Assembly (NCBI GenBank): GCA_964544065.1
Contig: CAZJBA010000001.1
Location: 1 to 57,970 of the forward strand
From: JAYELX01 sp964544065
GTDB taxonomy: Bacteria > Chloroflexota > Anaerolineae > Anaerolineales > UBA11858
DNA: 57,970 bases
Reading direction: 5' to 3'
The first letter of the stretch is position 1; each line of letters opens with the position of its first letter. The notes below the pieces were generated by a model. It made no database searches. It saw only the letters and a program-made list of their open reading frames with translations, and was not told the origin of the DNA. Both the position numbers and the translations under genes were made by a program. This document shows positions 43,482-52,114 of this stretch, piece after piece.

Positions 43482-45245
43482 CTATTGCTTTTGAAGCCAG
43501 AGGGTCTGATAGGGGGCGATTTCGAGGGGGGTAGAATCGGGAAGCTCAAATATTGTTTCTGAGAGCAGGTCTTTCCAGCAGTACGATGGAGGAAACGAGT
43601 CCAGCCTCAGGGAAAGGGGTTGGCTGGTCACGTTGGTGAGGCAGAGAATCTGCTCGCTGTTGTCAGGGGCCGTGCGCAGGATCGCAAACACGCGCTCATG
43701 GAGAGGGATGATTTTTTGTGGCCCCTGGGGATGGAAGGCGAGGTGCTTACGTCGAATGGCAAGTAATTGCGTATAGCCATTATAAACTTGCGCCGGGATG
43801 CTCCCTGGATCCGCCAGGGCTGCTTCCAGGTCTTCTCGTTGGAACTTTTCCCGGTTGATCGAGCGGGCCCGGCCCGTCTCTTCTACGCATTTGTGACAGT
43901 TGCGCGAGCCGAAAAGGCTGTGGACATAAATTCCGGGCACGCCTGCCAGGGCCAACATGATCGCCTGTGAGGCTAGAAATCGCTTTACATCCAAGCGGTG
44001 GTCGGGTTTCTTGGGATCGTTGAGGGCGTCGAAGAGGGAGATATTCAACTCGTAAACGCTCTTGCTGCCGTCTGGGTTCGTCTTGTGGGAAACGTGCCCA
44101 CCATGCGTCAGGGTGCGGTCGACCAGGGATTGAATTTCGGTAGCGGTGAGAAGGCCCTCGGCGGGTCGGACGCCAATGCCATCATGGGAAGCGATGAAGT
44201 TGAAGAAGGTCGTGTTGGCGAATGGAGCCTCCAGAGATGCAGCCCACTCGGTCAGTTTGTGGGCATCCCCCACATGAAAGGTGTGCAGCACCAACGGCGC
44301 CAGGGGGAACTGGTACACCATCTGGGCCTCGTCCCCTCTTGGGGCGGCCTCACCACCTGCCCCTGAATCAAGCTCGTCCCCAAAATAGCTGATATTTTCC
44401 TCATGCGGCACATTCGTTTCGGTGATCAGAATCACGTCCGGAGCAACGAAATCAAAAATAGCCCGAAACAGTTTGACGACATGATGCGTTTCGGGAAGGT
44501 GGATGCAGGTCGTTCCAATTTCTTTCCACAGGTAAGCGATTGCATCCAGGCGGATGATTTGAGCGCCATGCTCGATGTAGAAGAGCAGCAGGTCGATGAT
44601 TTCGAGCATCACCTGCGGATTGGCGTAGTTTAGGTCGATCTGGTCGTTGCTGAAGGTGGTCCACACGTGGCGCACGCCCCGCTCGGTTTCCACCGGGGTG
44701 AGCAAGGGCAACGCTCGCGGCCGGACGACCTGGGAAAGATCGGTGTCGGGGTCCACGGTGATGAAATACCCGTTGTAAGGTTCTTCTCCCTTTCGATAGC
44801 GCTGGAACCAGGCGCTTTTTCGGGAAATGTGGTTGATGACCGCGTCGAACATCAGGTCGCAGTATTGGCGGAGTTCCCTGATGTGCTCCCATGTTCCAAG
44901 CTCAGGGTCGACTTGGCGGTAGTCGATAATCGAGAAGCCATCGTCGGAAGAGTAGGGGAAAAAGGGCAGCAAGTGAATGGTGGAGATGAAATCTTGTAGA
45001 TGAGCTTTGACGAAGGCAGCCAGGGTTTGTAAGGGTTCTTTTCCCTTTGTGCGAATTTGGTCGCCGTAGGTAATCAAGATGACGTTCTCTTGAGTCAAAA
45101 TATCTTCTCGTGGGGAGACGCTTTCTTGGTCACGTTGGCGTTGAAATTGTCCAAGACGAGATTGCAGTTTTTGCCAGAATTGGCTGGCGTCGTTTTTCCC
45201 ATACAGAAAGGTGAGATGGTTGAGAATGCGATTTTCGGGTTGCAT
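43482..45245 (-). CDS. GH13_18 sugar phosphorylase (sucrose/glucosylglycerate-type)
   Basis: Family GH13 subfamily 18 enzyme of 587 residues. Such phosphorylases cleave an alpha-glucosyl bond with phosphate to give glucose 1-phosphate. The nucleophile is Asp234 in IRLDAIAYLW, the acid/base Glu276 in LITETNVPH, and the third carboxylate Asp355 in ASHDGIGVR. The N-terminal PFFPYSSDDGFSIIDY segment is the subfamily mark. Substrate could be sucrose, sucrose 6'-phosphate or glucosylglycerate. The adjacent GT4 and CUT1 transporter recall the E. coli ycj region, so glucosylglycerate is a fair guess, not proven. It is followed directly by rlmN on the other strand. Confidence 0.88.
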   Translation of the reverse strand: MQPENRILNHLTFLYGKNDASQFWQKLQSRLGQFQRQRDQESVSPREDILTQENVILITYGDQIRTKGKEPLQTLAAFVKAHLQDFISTIHLLPFFPYSSDDGFSIIDYRQVDPELGTWEHIRELRQYCDLMFDAVINHISRKSAWFQRYRKGEEPYNGYFITVDPDTDLSQVVRPRALPLLTPVETERGVRHVWTTFSNDQIDLNYANPQVMLEIIDLLLFYIEHGAQIIRLDAIAYLWKEIGTTCIHLPETHHVVKLFRAIFDFVAPDVILITETNVPHEENISYFGDELDSGAGGEAAPRGDEAQMVYQFPLAPLVLHTFHVGDAHKLTEWAASLEAPFANTTFFNFIASHDGIGVRPAEGLLTATEIQSLVDRTLTHGGHVSHKTNPDGSKSVYELNISLFDALNDPKKPDHRLDVKRFLASQAIMLALAGVPGIYVHSLFGSRNCHKCVEETGRARSINREKFQREDLEAALADPGSIPAQVYNGYTQLLAIRRKHLAFHPQGPQKIIPLHERVFAILRTAPDNSEQILCLTNVTSQPLSLRLDSFPPSYCWKDLLSETIFELPDSTPLEIAPYQTLWLQKQ

Positions 45246-45258
45246 GTTTGGTATAGCG

Positions 45259-46515
45259 CTAGAAATTAGCCAGGATTTGGGTCAATTTTCTTTCGAGCAC
45301 TTGCAGAGAAAAATGCTCAAGCGCGATTTGGTAATTCTCTTCGACAATATCGTCCATAAGTTGGGGATCTTGGAGTAAATCCCGTACTTTTTTGATGGCT
45401 TCTTCACTGACAAATCCATCTAATTCGATGAATTCAAATCCTTTTGGTTTGATGTCGGCGTTGTAAACCGGATAACGATTCACGACGATGGGTTTTTTGA
45501 AGTAGATCGCCTCTAGCAGGGCGTTGCCGAAACCCTCATACTTGCTAGGGTAGGTAATAAGATTAGTGTGTGGGTAAACGTCCCAGAGGGAATAGATCTT
45601 ATGCCCGTTGATCTTTCGGCGATTGGGTTCGACCAGGTGGTCGATTAATTGCAAATCAACCCCCATCATTTGAGCCTCGCGTTTGAGCCAACGCCAATAG
45701 GTCTCTCCCTCATCGGTTGTGCTGTGTGTAATGTAGAGGCAGGTTTGGAAGATTTCGAGGTGTTTTACCAGCTCGATAGCCATTTCGATGCCTTTGCGGC
45801 GCACAACGCGAGTGGGTTGTAAGATGAAGAAGTCGTTTTGACCGAGATTGATTTCTGCGCGGAAATCGGCGTTGTAATCATCGAGACCTGGCGGCGGCGT
45901 AGCGAAATCGTGCACGTTGGGGATGACGGTGGAGTCAATCCCGCGCCGAGCTTTGAGCCGTTTTTGGGCGATGGTGTTGATGGTGACGTGTTGGATGTTG
46001 GGCAGCTTGGCGGGAAAGGTGGTGTCGAGCATATCCATGATCGCGTTGGCTTGATACCTTTGCCGTTCCCAATAGAAGTCGTGGTGGTGGGCGATCGTCT
46101 CGATACCCAGTTCGGCAATCAGGCCGGAAAGACAAACCCCCAAGGGGAGATTCATAGGAATGGTGAGCGCGTTTTGAACGATGATCAAATCAAGCCGATT
46201 GCCGCGGATGAATTCTCGCAATGGGGCGCGCAGTTCGTCTGCTGTAGCGTAGATATCACGGGCCAGGGCTTCGCCGTCGCTCTCTTGCAATTCCGGGTGT
46301 TCGCTTCCAAAGGCGCGTTGGCTAAGCGCGTAGATGGAGTGGTGGCTAAAATGCAGTCGCGGGATCAAAGTGCCACCGGCTGCATAGCCTCCCAACTCAC
46401 CGGCGCAATAGAAAAGCTCGTGCCCCATCTCTTGGAGCACACGAGCCCATTTTTCAACTTCAAGCGAGACCCCGTCGGTGCCACTCAGGCGTGTGGCGAT
46501 GAAGCCAATCCGCAT
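45259..46515 (-). CDS. GT4-family glycosyltransferase
   Basis: Retaining GT-B glycosyltransferase of 418 residues using a nucleotide sugar. The first Rossmann domain begins MRIGFIATRLSGTDGVSLEV; the second has the LQPTRVVRRKGIEMAIEL segment and the E-x7-E motif in EGFGNALLEAI. Its closest-looking relatives (recalled, not searched) are transferases found beside glycosylglycerate genes. It lies 13 bp upstream of the phosphorylase, so it may make or extend the same glycoside that the phosphorylase degrades. Confidence 0.85.
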   Translation of the reverse strand: MRIGFIATRLSGTDGVSLEVEKWARVLQEMGHELFYCAGELGGYAAGGTLIPRLHFSHHSIYALSQRAFGSEHPELQESDGEALARDIYATADELRAPLREFIRGNRLDLIIVQNALTIPMNLPLGVCLSGLIAELGIETIAHHHDFYWERQRYQANAIMDMLDTTFPAKLPNIQHVTINTIAQKRLKARRGIDSTVIPNVHDFATPPPGLDDYNADFRAEINLGQNDFFILQPTRVVRRKGIEMAIELVKHLEIFQTCLYITHSTTDEGETYWRWLKREAQMMGVDLQLIDHLVEPNRRKINGHKIYSLWDVYPHTNLITYPSKYEGFGNALLEAIYFKKPIVVNRYPVYNADIKPKGFEFIELDGFVSEEAIKKVRDLLQDPQLMDDIVEENYQIALEHFSLQVLERKLTQILANF

Positions 46516-46556
46516 CTTGAATCCTTCTGAACGATGATGATCACAAAGGCAATATT

Positions 46557-47456
46557 TTAGCCCTTGACACCCCCGGCCGTCAATCCTTCCTCCAGGAAAC
46601 GCTCAAACGCGAGGAAAAGCAAAACGATCGGAATGGTCATGATCGTCGACGCAGCCATGACGACATGAGGGCGCGGGCTGGGATCATTGAAAATGGTGTT
46701 GATCTTGATCGGCATGGTGAACATCTGGTGTTCGTTCAAGAACACCAGGGCGTAGAGGAATTCGTTCCAGGCGATCATGAACGTGTAGATGCTCACGGAG
46801 ACGAGCGCGGGAATAGCCAAGGGGAGCGTGACACGCCAGATCACGCCCAGGCGGCTGCAACCATCGATCAGGGCGGCCAGCTCGATTTCGTCTGGGATGG
46901 TGCGGAAATAGTTAGTCAACATGTACAGCGCAACAGGTAACGTTTGGGCTAAATAGGTTAAAACCAAAACTGCCAAGTTATCTTGAATTTCGAAGCCAAC
47001 CCGCTCGCCAATTTGCGCCAACATGGCAAACAGAGGGATTATCAGGAGCACGCCGGGGAAGAGATAAACCATCAAGATGCCGTTGAGTAACGCGTTTTTC
47101 CCTATGAATCTCAATCGGGCGATAGCGTAGGAACCTAACGTTGCCAAAATGACAGCGATGATGGCGGTGGGAATGGAGACTTTGATCGTGTTGAGTACAT
47201 TTTGCCCAAAGTTTTGATAACTGGGATGACTGGGGTTGAACAATTCTCGATAAGCCTCTAACCGTAAGGCGTTTGGGACGTAGACGGGTTTTCGCCCAGC
47301 AATTTCCGCTCGGGTTTTGAACGATGAACTGATCATCCAGTAGAAGGGAAACAACACGCTGGTAAGGAAAAAGATCAGTGTGACCGAAAAGATGAAGCGT
47401 CGCCAGGTTAGCCAGTCAGCCAGATGCTCTAGAAAGGTTTTTGGTTCTGAACTCAT
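46557..47456 (-). CDS. CUT1 sugar ABC permease, MalG type
   Basis: Membrane component of a carbohydrate importer, 299 residues, six transmembrane helices. The ATPase-docking EAA loop is visible as IELAALIDGCSRLGVIWRVTLPLAIPALV. It is 2 bp from the MalF-type partner, so the two are translationally close. No ATPase gene is encoded in this locus; many Chloroflexota share one multi-sugar ATPase between several importers. Confidence 0.94.
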   Translation of the reverse strand: MSSEPKTFLEHLADWLTWRRFIFSVTLIFFLTSVLFPFYWMISSSFKTRAEIAGRKPVYVPNALRLEAYRELFNPSHPSYQNFGQNVLNTIKVSIPTAIIAVILATLGSYAIARLRFIGKNALLNGILMVYLFPGVLLIIPLFAMLAQIGERVGFEIQDNLAVLVLTYLAQTLPVALYMLTNYFRTIPDEIELAALIDGCSRLGVIWRVTLPLAIPALVSVSIYTFMIAWNEFLYALVFLNEHQMFTMPIKINTIFNDPSPRPHVVMAASTIMTIPIVLLFLAFERFLEEGLTAGGVKG

Positions 47457-47458
47457 GG

Positions 47459-48397
47459 TTAAGCCTCCACATTCTTCATCACGATGCCAATGTAAAAGGC
47501 CATGAAGATGACCAAGATGAGTAAAAGGATCATGGCTGTAGCGGCCCCGCGCCCGAAATCAAACAAACGAAAACTGAATTCGTAGGTGAGCACCGGCAAG
47601 ACTTTGGTGCCGAAACCGCCTCCGGTCAACAAAAAGATGTCATCAAATTTATTGAACGTCCACATCAGGCGCAAAAGGAAAATAGCGCCGAGAACGTAGC
47701 GTAATTCAGGGAGGGTGATATTGGCAAATTTCTGCCAGGCATTAGCCCCATCGACATCGGCCGCTTCGTAAAGGGTGTTATCGATGGCTTGTAGGCGAGC
47801 TAAAATCATGAGCATAGCGAAGGGAAAGTAACGCCAGCCTTCGAAGATAATCACCAATGCCAGCGCTAGCCCGCGCGATGCTAAGTAGGCCTTGGGCATA
47901 TCAATCAGGCCCAAGCGCATGAGAATATCATTGAAAACTCCCGAAGGTCTCGGATCCAGAATCCAGCGCCAGACGAAAGCCGTGCTCACGATCGGGGCGA
48001 CATAGGGGAACAAGAAGATGGCGCGAGCTATGCCGCGGCCACGAAAGGGTTGATTCAATAAAAGCGACGCGATAAGTCCAACAAGAATGGTCAAGATCGT
48101 GGCGGTAAATGAGTAGACAATACTGGTGACAGCCGCTCCCCAGCTTTTCCAACCTTGGAATTTGAATGCATAGTCTTGGAAAACCTTGCGGTAATTTTCC
48201 AAGCCCACAAAAGGAGCGTGGAAGACATCGTTGAGATTACTTAGGCCAACGTCATGAAAGCTTACCCATACGCTGAAGATGGCTGGAAAGATAACCAATC
48301 CGAAAACGATCAGCGCGGTTGGTAGGATCAATACCCAAGCAAGGCGCGCTTCTCGGCTTCGCAATGATCCCCATTTTTTTCGAGTGATGACAGACAT
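47459..48397 (-). CDS. CUT1 sugar ABC permease, MalF type
   Basis: Partner permease of 312 residues with six helices and the EAA loop LYEAADVDGANAWQKFANITLPEL. ATG 48397 is chosen with AGGAAAGGTG upstream; the open frame to 48460 would run into the intergenic hairpin. It forms the heterodimeric channel with the MalG-type protein and receives sugar from the binding protein encoded upstream. Confidence 0.93.
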   Translation of the reverse strand: MSVITRKKWGSLRSREARLAWVLILPTALIVFGLVIFPAIFSVWVSFHDVGLSNLNDVFHAPFVGLENYRKVFQDYAFKFQGWKSWGAAVTSIVYSFTATILTILVGLIASLLLNQPFRGRGIARAIFLFPYVAPIVSTAFVWRWILDPRPSGVFNDILMRLGLIDMPKAYLASRGLALALVIIFEGWRYFPFAMLMILARLQAIDNTLYEAADVDGANAWQKFANITLPELRYVLGAIFLLRLMWTFNKFDDIFLLTGGGFGTKVLPVLTYEFSFRLFDFGRGAATAMILLLILVIFMAFYIGIVMKNVEA

Positions 48398-48436
48398 GGT
48401 TTCACCTTTCCTACGCGGGTGTTGAAAGAAAAAGAA

Positions 48437-48465
48437 CGAGGGTGCAGCTATGGGCCGCACCCTCG
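48437..48465 (-). terminator. Intra-operon hairpin between binding protein and permeases
   Basis: Stem CGAGGGTGC (48437-48445) with GCACCCTCG (48457-48465), perfect over 9 bp with an 11-nt loop. On the minus strand it is followed by TTCTTTTTCTTTC. This would partly terminate transcription after the binding-protein gene, allowing more binding protein than permease. Confidence 0.75.
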
Positions 48466-48480
48466 CGATGTAGTGAAGCT

Positions 48481-49938
48481 TTACTCCTCCATGCGCTCAG
48501 CGTAAAGGAGTTCAACTTGCTCTTGGAGCCATTCAGCCGCGGTTTCGGGCGTCATTGTGCCCTCCAGCGCGATGTTGCTGATGGCTTGCGGAATCAACAG
48601 GCGTCCCTCGATGTCGCCGATGACGGCGCGTTGCGTGGCGTCATAGTCGGGACGGAACAGCCAGCGCTGCATGGTCTCGAAGCCGTTGGCGATTTGCCCC
48701 AAGGTTTCTTCGGAGTAGTTCTCGAAGTAGGGGCTCAAGGTTGACCAGCCTTCCACCGCGCTCTTCAGCACAGGTACCTTGCCGAACGGTGCCAAGGCCA
48801 GGACATCCTGGTAGTTCTGCCCGGTCATGAAGTACTTGACGACTTCTTGCGCCATGGGGTCAGCCCCTTGCATGATACCCAGGGTGACCAACTGGCCGTA
48901 AGAAGCAGCGCCATTCGGCCCTTCCATGGTCGAAGCAAATCCGGTCTTGCCGGGTAGATCCTCGACGGGAATCTCGACGTTGCCGCCGCCTTCCATGCCA
49001 GAACCTTCAACCAGGTCATCCATGATGTAGGTGCTGTAGAAGAGCATACCGGATTGGTCGAGTTCGTAGGACTCGCGAGCACCTCGCCAGTATTGAGGGC
49101 CGGGCATGGCGCAGCGTTGCAGGTCGGTGTAGAACTTAAGCGCCTCGACCATCTCCGGCGTGTTCATGCTCACGTTTCCTTCAGCGTCGAAGGGCCAGGC
49201 ATCGTTGGACATGGCCACTTGCTCGAAGACCTGGTGGGGGTAATTCTGGCCAGGATCGGTCGCCAGCGTAAGAGCATATAACAGATTGCCGGTGCCGGGT
49301 AGCGCGTCACAGGCGGCGTTGATGTCCTCCCAACTGACAGGGCCATCCAGTCCAGCTTCATCGAACACATCCTTGCGGTACCAAATTGCCTGAATCCAGC
49401 CATCATAGGGAACGGCTGCGTATTTGCCTGTGGCCGGGTCGGTGACCATTTCCAGCGGGCCGGCTCGGAAATCATCTTTGCCGATGCTGTCGATTGCAGC
49501 AACGGCAGCATCCTCATCGAGGATACCGTCAGCCGCGAAGGCGGACACGCGTTCGATGCCCATGCGCACGATGTCAGGCAAGCGGTTGGCAGCCTGAGCT
49601 GTGGCAATCCGCTGGGCGATTCCAGCTTCTTCGATGGGCACGATGCGGAGATCAACTTCCGGGTGCTCGGCCATGAATGCTTCAGCGATGGCCTCGTACA
49701 CCTGGACCCGCTCTTCCTCGTTGTCCGTTGTCCAGAACTCGATCACCTTCTCAGGTTTTTTGTAGACCTCTTCGGTGACGACGACTTCCTTCTCAACTTC
49801 CACCTCTTCGGTGACGACAACTTCTTTCTCCACCTCTTCTTTGACCACAACAGTTTTAACCACCTCTTGTGGTTGACAGGCTGTCAGTAAGATTGCGCCG
49901 AGAAGGGCAATTAACATGACAAAAGATAGTTTCTTCAT
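48481..49938 (-). CDS. Extracellular sugar-binding lipoprotein
   Basis: Solute-binding protein of 485 residues for the CUT1 importer. The signal peptide MKKLSFVMLIALLGAILLTAC ends in a lipobox (LTAC). An unusual linker of repeated VVVTEEVE and VVVKEE units (about residues 26-55) precedes the binding-protein fold, which starts near VIEFWTTDNEEERVQVYEAIAEAF, typical of the MalE/ExtB type. ATG 49938 has GGAGG immediately upstream. Ligand is unknown; neighbours suggest a glycoside. Confidence 0.92.
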   Translation of the reverse strand: MKKLSFVMLIALLGAILLTACQPQEVVKTVVVKEEVEKEVVVTEEVEVEKEVVVTEEVYKKPEKVIEFWTTDNEEERVQVYEAIAEAFMAEHPEVDLRIVPIEEAGIAQRIATAQAANRLPDIVRMGIERVSAFAADGILDEDAAVAAIDSIGKDDFRAGPLEMVTDPATGKYAAVPYDGWIQAIWYRKDVFDEAGLDGPVSWEDINAACDALPGTGNLLYALTLATDPGQNYPHQVFEQVAMSNDAWPFDAEGNVSMNTPEMVEALKFYTDLQRCAMPGPQYWRGARESYELDQSGMLFYSTYIMDDLVEGSGMEGGGNVEIPVEDLPGKTGFASTMEGPNGAASYGQLVTLGIMQGADPMAQEVVKYFMTGQNYQDVLALAPFGKVPVLKSAVEGWSTLSPYFENYSEETLGQIANGFETMQRWLFRPDYDATQRAVIGDIEGRLLIPQAISNIALEGTMTPETAAEWLQEQVELLYAERMEE

Positions 49939-50039
49939 TTTTTCCTCCAAAAATTTTAAGGTTAGATGGATTCAACAGTCTTCTAAAACGGATACTTGTT
50001 TGTTGTTCTTATTTACCACCTCCTTTTTTGATCGTTTCC

Positions 50040-51056
50040 TTATTGACGCGGCCCCACGGACTCTCGAACAATCAGTGAGGGTTTCAGCAAAATATGGTTT
50101 TGTTCCAGCATTTCCCCCAGGATCAGCTTGATCAGCATTTTGCAGACCATCTCGCCAATTTGATAGATCGGTTGGTGGACTGTCGTCAGGGGGGGATGAC
50201 AATGCTCGGCTAGAGGGATGTTGTCAAATCCGGTGATGCCGATGTCCTTTCCAACCTTTAGCCCCAATTTTTGAGCTGCGCTGATAGCTCCTAGGGCCAT
50301 CAAGTCGTTGCAGGCTGCGATGACGGTGGGGAGATTGGCGCGATTCAGGATTTGAGTAGCTTTTTTAAACCCTCCTCGCTGGGTCAGGTCACCTGTGACA
50401 ATGGATTCGGCTTGGAGCTTTACCCCTTTTTCTCGCAAGCCTTCTTTGAAACCTTTGAGGCGATAATTGGCGAAAGCCAAATGATCAGGGGCGGCGATGA
50501 AGGCAATCTCTTCGTGGCCGAGGCCGGCCAAATGATGGGCCAATAAACGCATGCCAAGCTCGCTATCTTCGTCGACATAGGGGTGTTCGCACGATGCTTC
50601 GGTTCGGCCAAAGGCTACAAAGGGGAAATTTTCGTCGCATAGATATTGGACGCGCGCGTCCTGTCGCCGGGTACGCACGATGATGAAGCCATCAACACTT
50701 TCACTTTGGACTTTACTATGATAGGTTTGGATTTCTTCTTCACCGGGCGGCCGGGTTGAAACCAAGAGATCATAGCCGAATTTGGCTGCTTGGTTTCCGA
50801 TGCCGGCCAGAAATTCGCTGAAAAAAGGATCGGAAAAGCGGGGCCCGAAGGTAGGCAGGATAAATCCAATTGTGTCTGTGCTTTGCTTCTGCAGCCGCTG
50901 GGCTAAGATATTGGGCTTGTAACCCAGCTCTGCGGCTACTTGGCGGACACGTTCCTTGGTCTTGGGACTGACATCATCGTAATCGTGCAAAGCGCGCGAT
51001 ACAGTTGTGACCGATCTCCCCACTTTTTGGGCGATGTCTTTCAGTGTGACGGGCAT
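50040..51056 (-). CDS. LacI-family transcriptional regulator
   Basis: Repressor-type regulator of 338 residues. The N-terminal helix-turn-helix is VTLKDIAQKVGRSVTTVSRALHDYDDVSPKTKERV, followed by the hinge helix region NILAQRLQ and a periplasmic-binding-like effector domain. ATG 51056 has AAGGCGG upstream. Two palindromic operators lie 32 bp apart in its own leader, so it is probably autoregulated. It is the evident regulator of the downstream sugar module (48-43 kb). Confidence 0.95.
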   Translation of the reverse strand: MPVTLKDIAQKVGRSVTTVSRALHDYDDVSPKTKERVRQVAAELGYKPNILAQRLQKQSTDTIGFILPTFGPRFSDPFFSEFLAGIGNQAAKFGYDLLVSTRPPGEEEIQTYHSKVQSESVDGFIIVRTRRQDARVQYLCDENFPFVAFGRTEASCEHPYVDEDSELGMRLLAHHLAGLGHEEIAFIAAPDHLAFANYRLKGFKEGLREKGVKLQAESIVTGDLTQRGGFKKATQILNRANLPTVIAACNDLMALGAISAAQKLGLKVGKDIGITGFDNIPLAEHCHPPLTTVHQPIYQIGEMVCKMLIKLILGEMLEQNHILLKPSLIVRESVGPRQ

Positions 51057-51087
51057 AAACCGCCTTGCTTTTTTTTTGCTGACATAA

Positions 51088-51101
51088 CCAAAACGATTTG
51101 G
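51088..51101. promoter_or_regulatory. Probable LacI-family operator 1
   Basis: CCAAAACGATTTGG, a near-perfect palindrome with the central CG typical of LacI-family operators, 32 bp upstream of the lacI start codon. One position (A for T) breaks the symmetry. Confidence 0.8.
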
Positions 51102-51119
51102 ATGGATTCTTATCGTAAA

Positions 51120-51133
51120 CCAAAACGTTTTGG
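51120..51133. promoter_or_regulatory. Probable LacI-family operator 2
   Basis: CCAAAACGTTTTGG, a perfect 14-bp palindrome with central CG. Its centre is 32 bp (about three helical turns) from that of operator 1, so a tetramer or two dimers could bind the same DNA face. Confidence 0.85.
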
Positions 51134-51171
51134 GAGTCAAGAAGGCGGCAAAAAATTTTAAGGTTAAAGCA

Positions 51172-51206
51172 AAAAGCGTAGCGCAAAAACTATTCTTGTG
51201 CTACGC
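51172..51206 (-). terminator. Terminator of the SDR gene
   Basis: GCGTAGCGCA (51176-51185) pairs with TGTGCTACGC (51197-51206) with one G-U wobble. On the minus strand the stem is followed by five T (51175-51171) and GCTTTAACC. It lies 28 bp beyond the SDR stop and separates it from the lacI leader. Confidence 0.75.
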
Positions 51207-51233
51207 CTTCATCCAAAACGGGGGGGATGTTTG

Positions 51234-52034
51234 CTAGTCGTATTCCAAACAGGCTTGGAACAGCGCTTCGACCGCAGCTTCATCTTCGGTAAACCGATCG
51301 CGCTCTTCTCGCTTGTGAGCAAAATACTTGCCCGTCTTTTCTCCGCCGGTGGAACTGGTTGCCAGCCAGACGGGCGTGGCGGCGCCCTGCTCCGGGGTCT
51401 CCGAGCCGCCAAAGCCAAGATTGTTGCTCAAGGTCGAATTGACATCACCGGGGTGGCAGGCATTGACTGTGATGCCATCGGGCTTGAGTCGTTGGGCAAA
51501 CCCGGCCGTCAACATGCGATCGGCCTGCTTGGATTGGCGGTAGGCGGTTCCGTTGCGGTAGGGTCGCCGCTCGAACTCGAGGTCATCGATGTCCAGGTCC
51601 CCGGCCCAATAACTGGCCACATTGACCACCCGCGCCGGGGCCGACCGCTTGAGATGTTCTTTGAAGGCGCGGATCATCCAGAAATACCCCAACATATTGG
51701 TAGCAAATTGAAGCTCGATTCCCTCCGGGGTTTCTTTGCGTCTGCGCGGCGTCACCGCGGCGTTGTTGACCAGGACATCCAAGCGCCCTTGCCAACGTTC
51801 GGCCAGAGCATAGATTTCCTGCCGCCTTGAGAGATCGCACAACTGATACCTGATCCCCTGATTCCCAGTTGCCTCGCTGATTTCTTTGACCGTTCTTTTC
51901 GCCTTGGCTTCATTCCGCGCCACCAAAACAACTCGATAATTTGGTTGTTCGGCGATCCCTTTGGCGATGGCTGCCCCGATCGCGCCGGTCGCGCCGGTGA
52001 CGAAAGCAACCTGTTGATCGTTTCCGTTGGACAT
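51234..52034 (-). CDS. Short-chain dehydrogenase/reductase
   Basis: NAD(P)-dependent oxidoreductase of 266 residues. Cofactor loop TGATGAIG lies near residues 13-20, NNAAV follows, the catalytic Ser lies in VVNVASYWAG and the Tyr-x3-Lys in AYRQSK. Similarity is to the retinol-dehydrogenase/protochlorophyllide-reductase-like branch. Substrate unknown. ATG 52034 with AAAGGA upstream is preferred over the frame to 52097. It stands next to, but is not clearly part of, the nuclease-like gene's transcript. Confidence 0.9.
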   Translation of the reverse strand: MSNGNDQQVAFVTGATGAIGAAIAKGIAEQPNYRVVLVARNEAKAKRTVKEISEATGNQGIRYQLCDLSRRQEIYALAERWQGRLDVLVNNAAVTPRRRKETPEGIELQFATNMLGYFWMIRAFKEHLKRSAPARVVNVASYWAGDLDIDDLEFERRPYRNGTAYRQSKQADRMLTAGFAQRLKPDGITVNACHPGDVNSTLSNNLGFGGSETPEQGAATPVWLATSSTGGEKTGKYFAHKREERDRFTEDEAAVEALFQACLEYD

Positions 52035-52114
52035 GAAATCCTTTCTTCTTTTCATGAAATGCTGTTGGGACATTCCTTGCGTGTGATCCAGCCTCAAATC
52101 TGGTCAGAATTGGG

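Noticed and set aside
50012..50026. Strong ribosome-site sequence (AAGGAGGTGG on the minus strand) between lacI and the binding-protein gene
   Set aside because: No start codon at a workable distance and no credible small frame; possibly a chance purine run or an old leader.
51198..51830. 210-codon plus frame opposite the SDR gene
   Set aside because: Antisense to the SDR cofactor and catalytic motifs and crossing its terminator.
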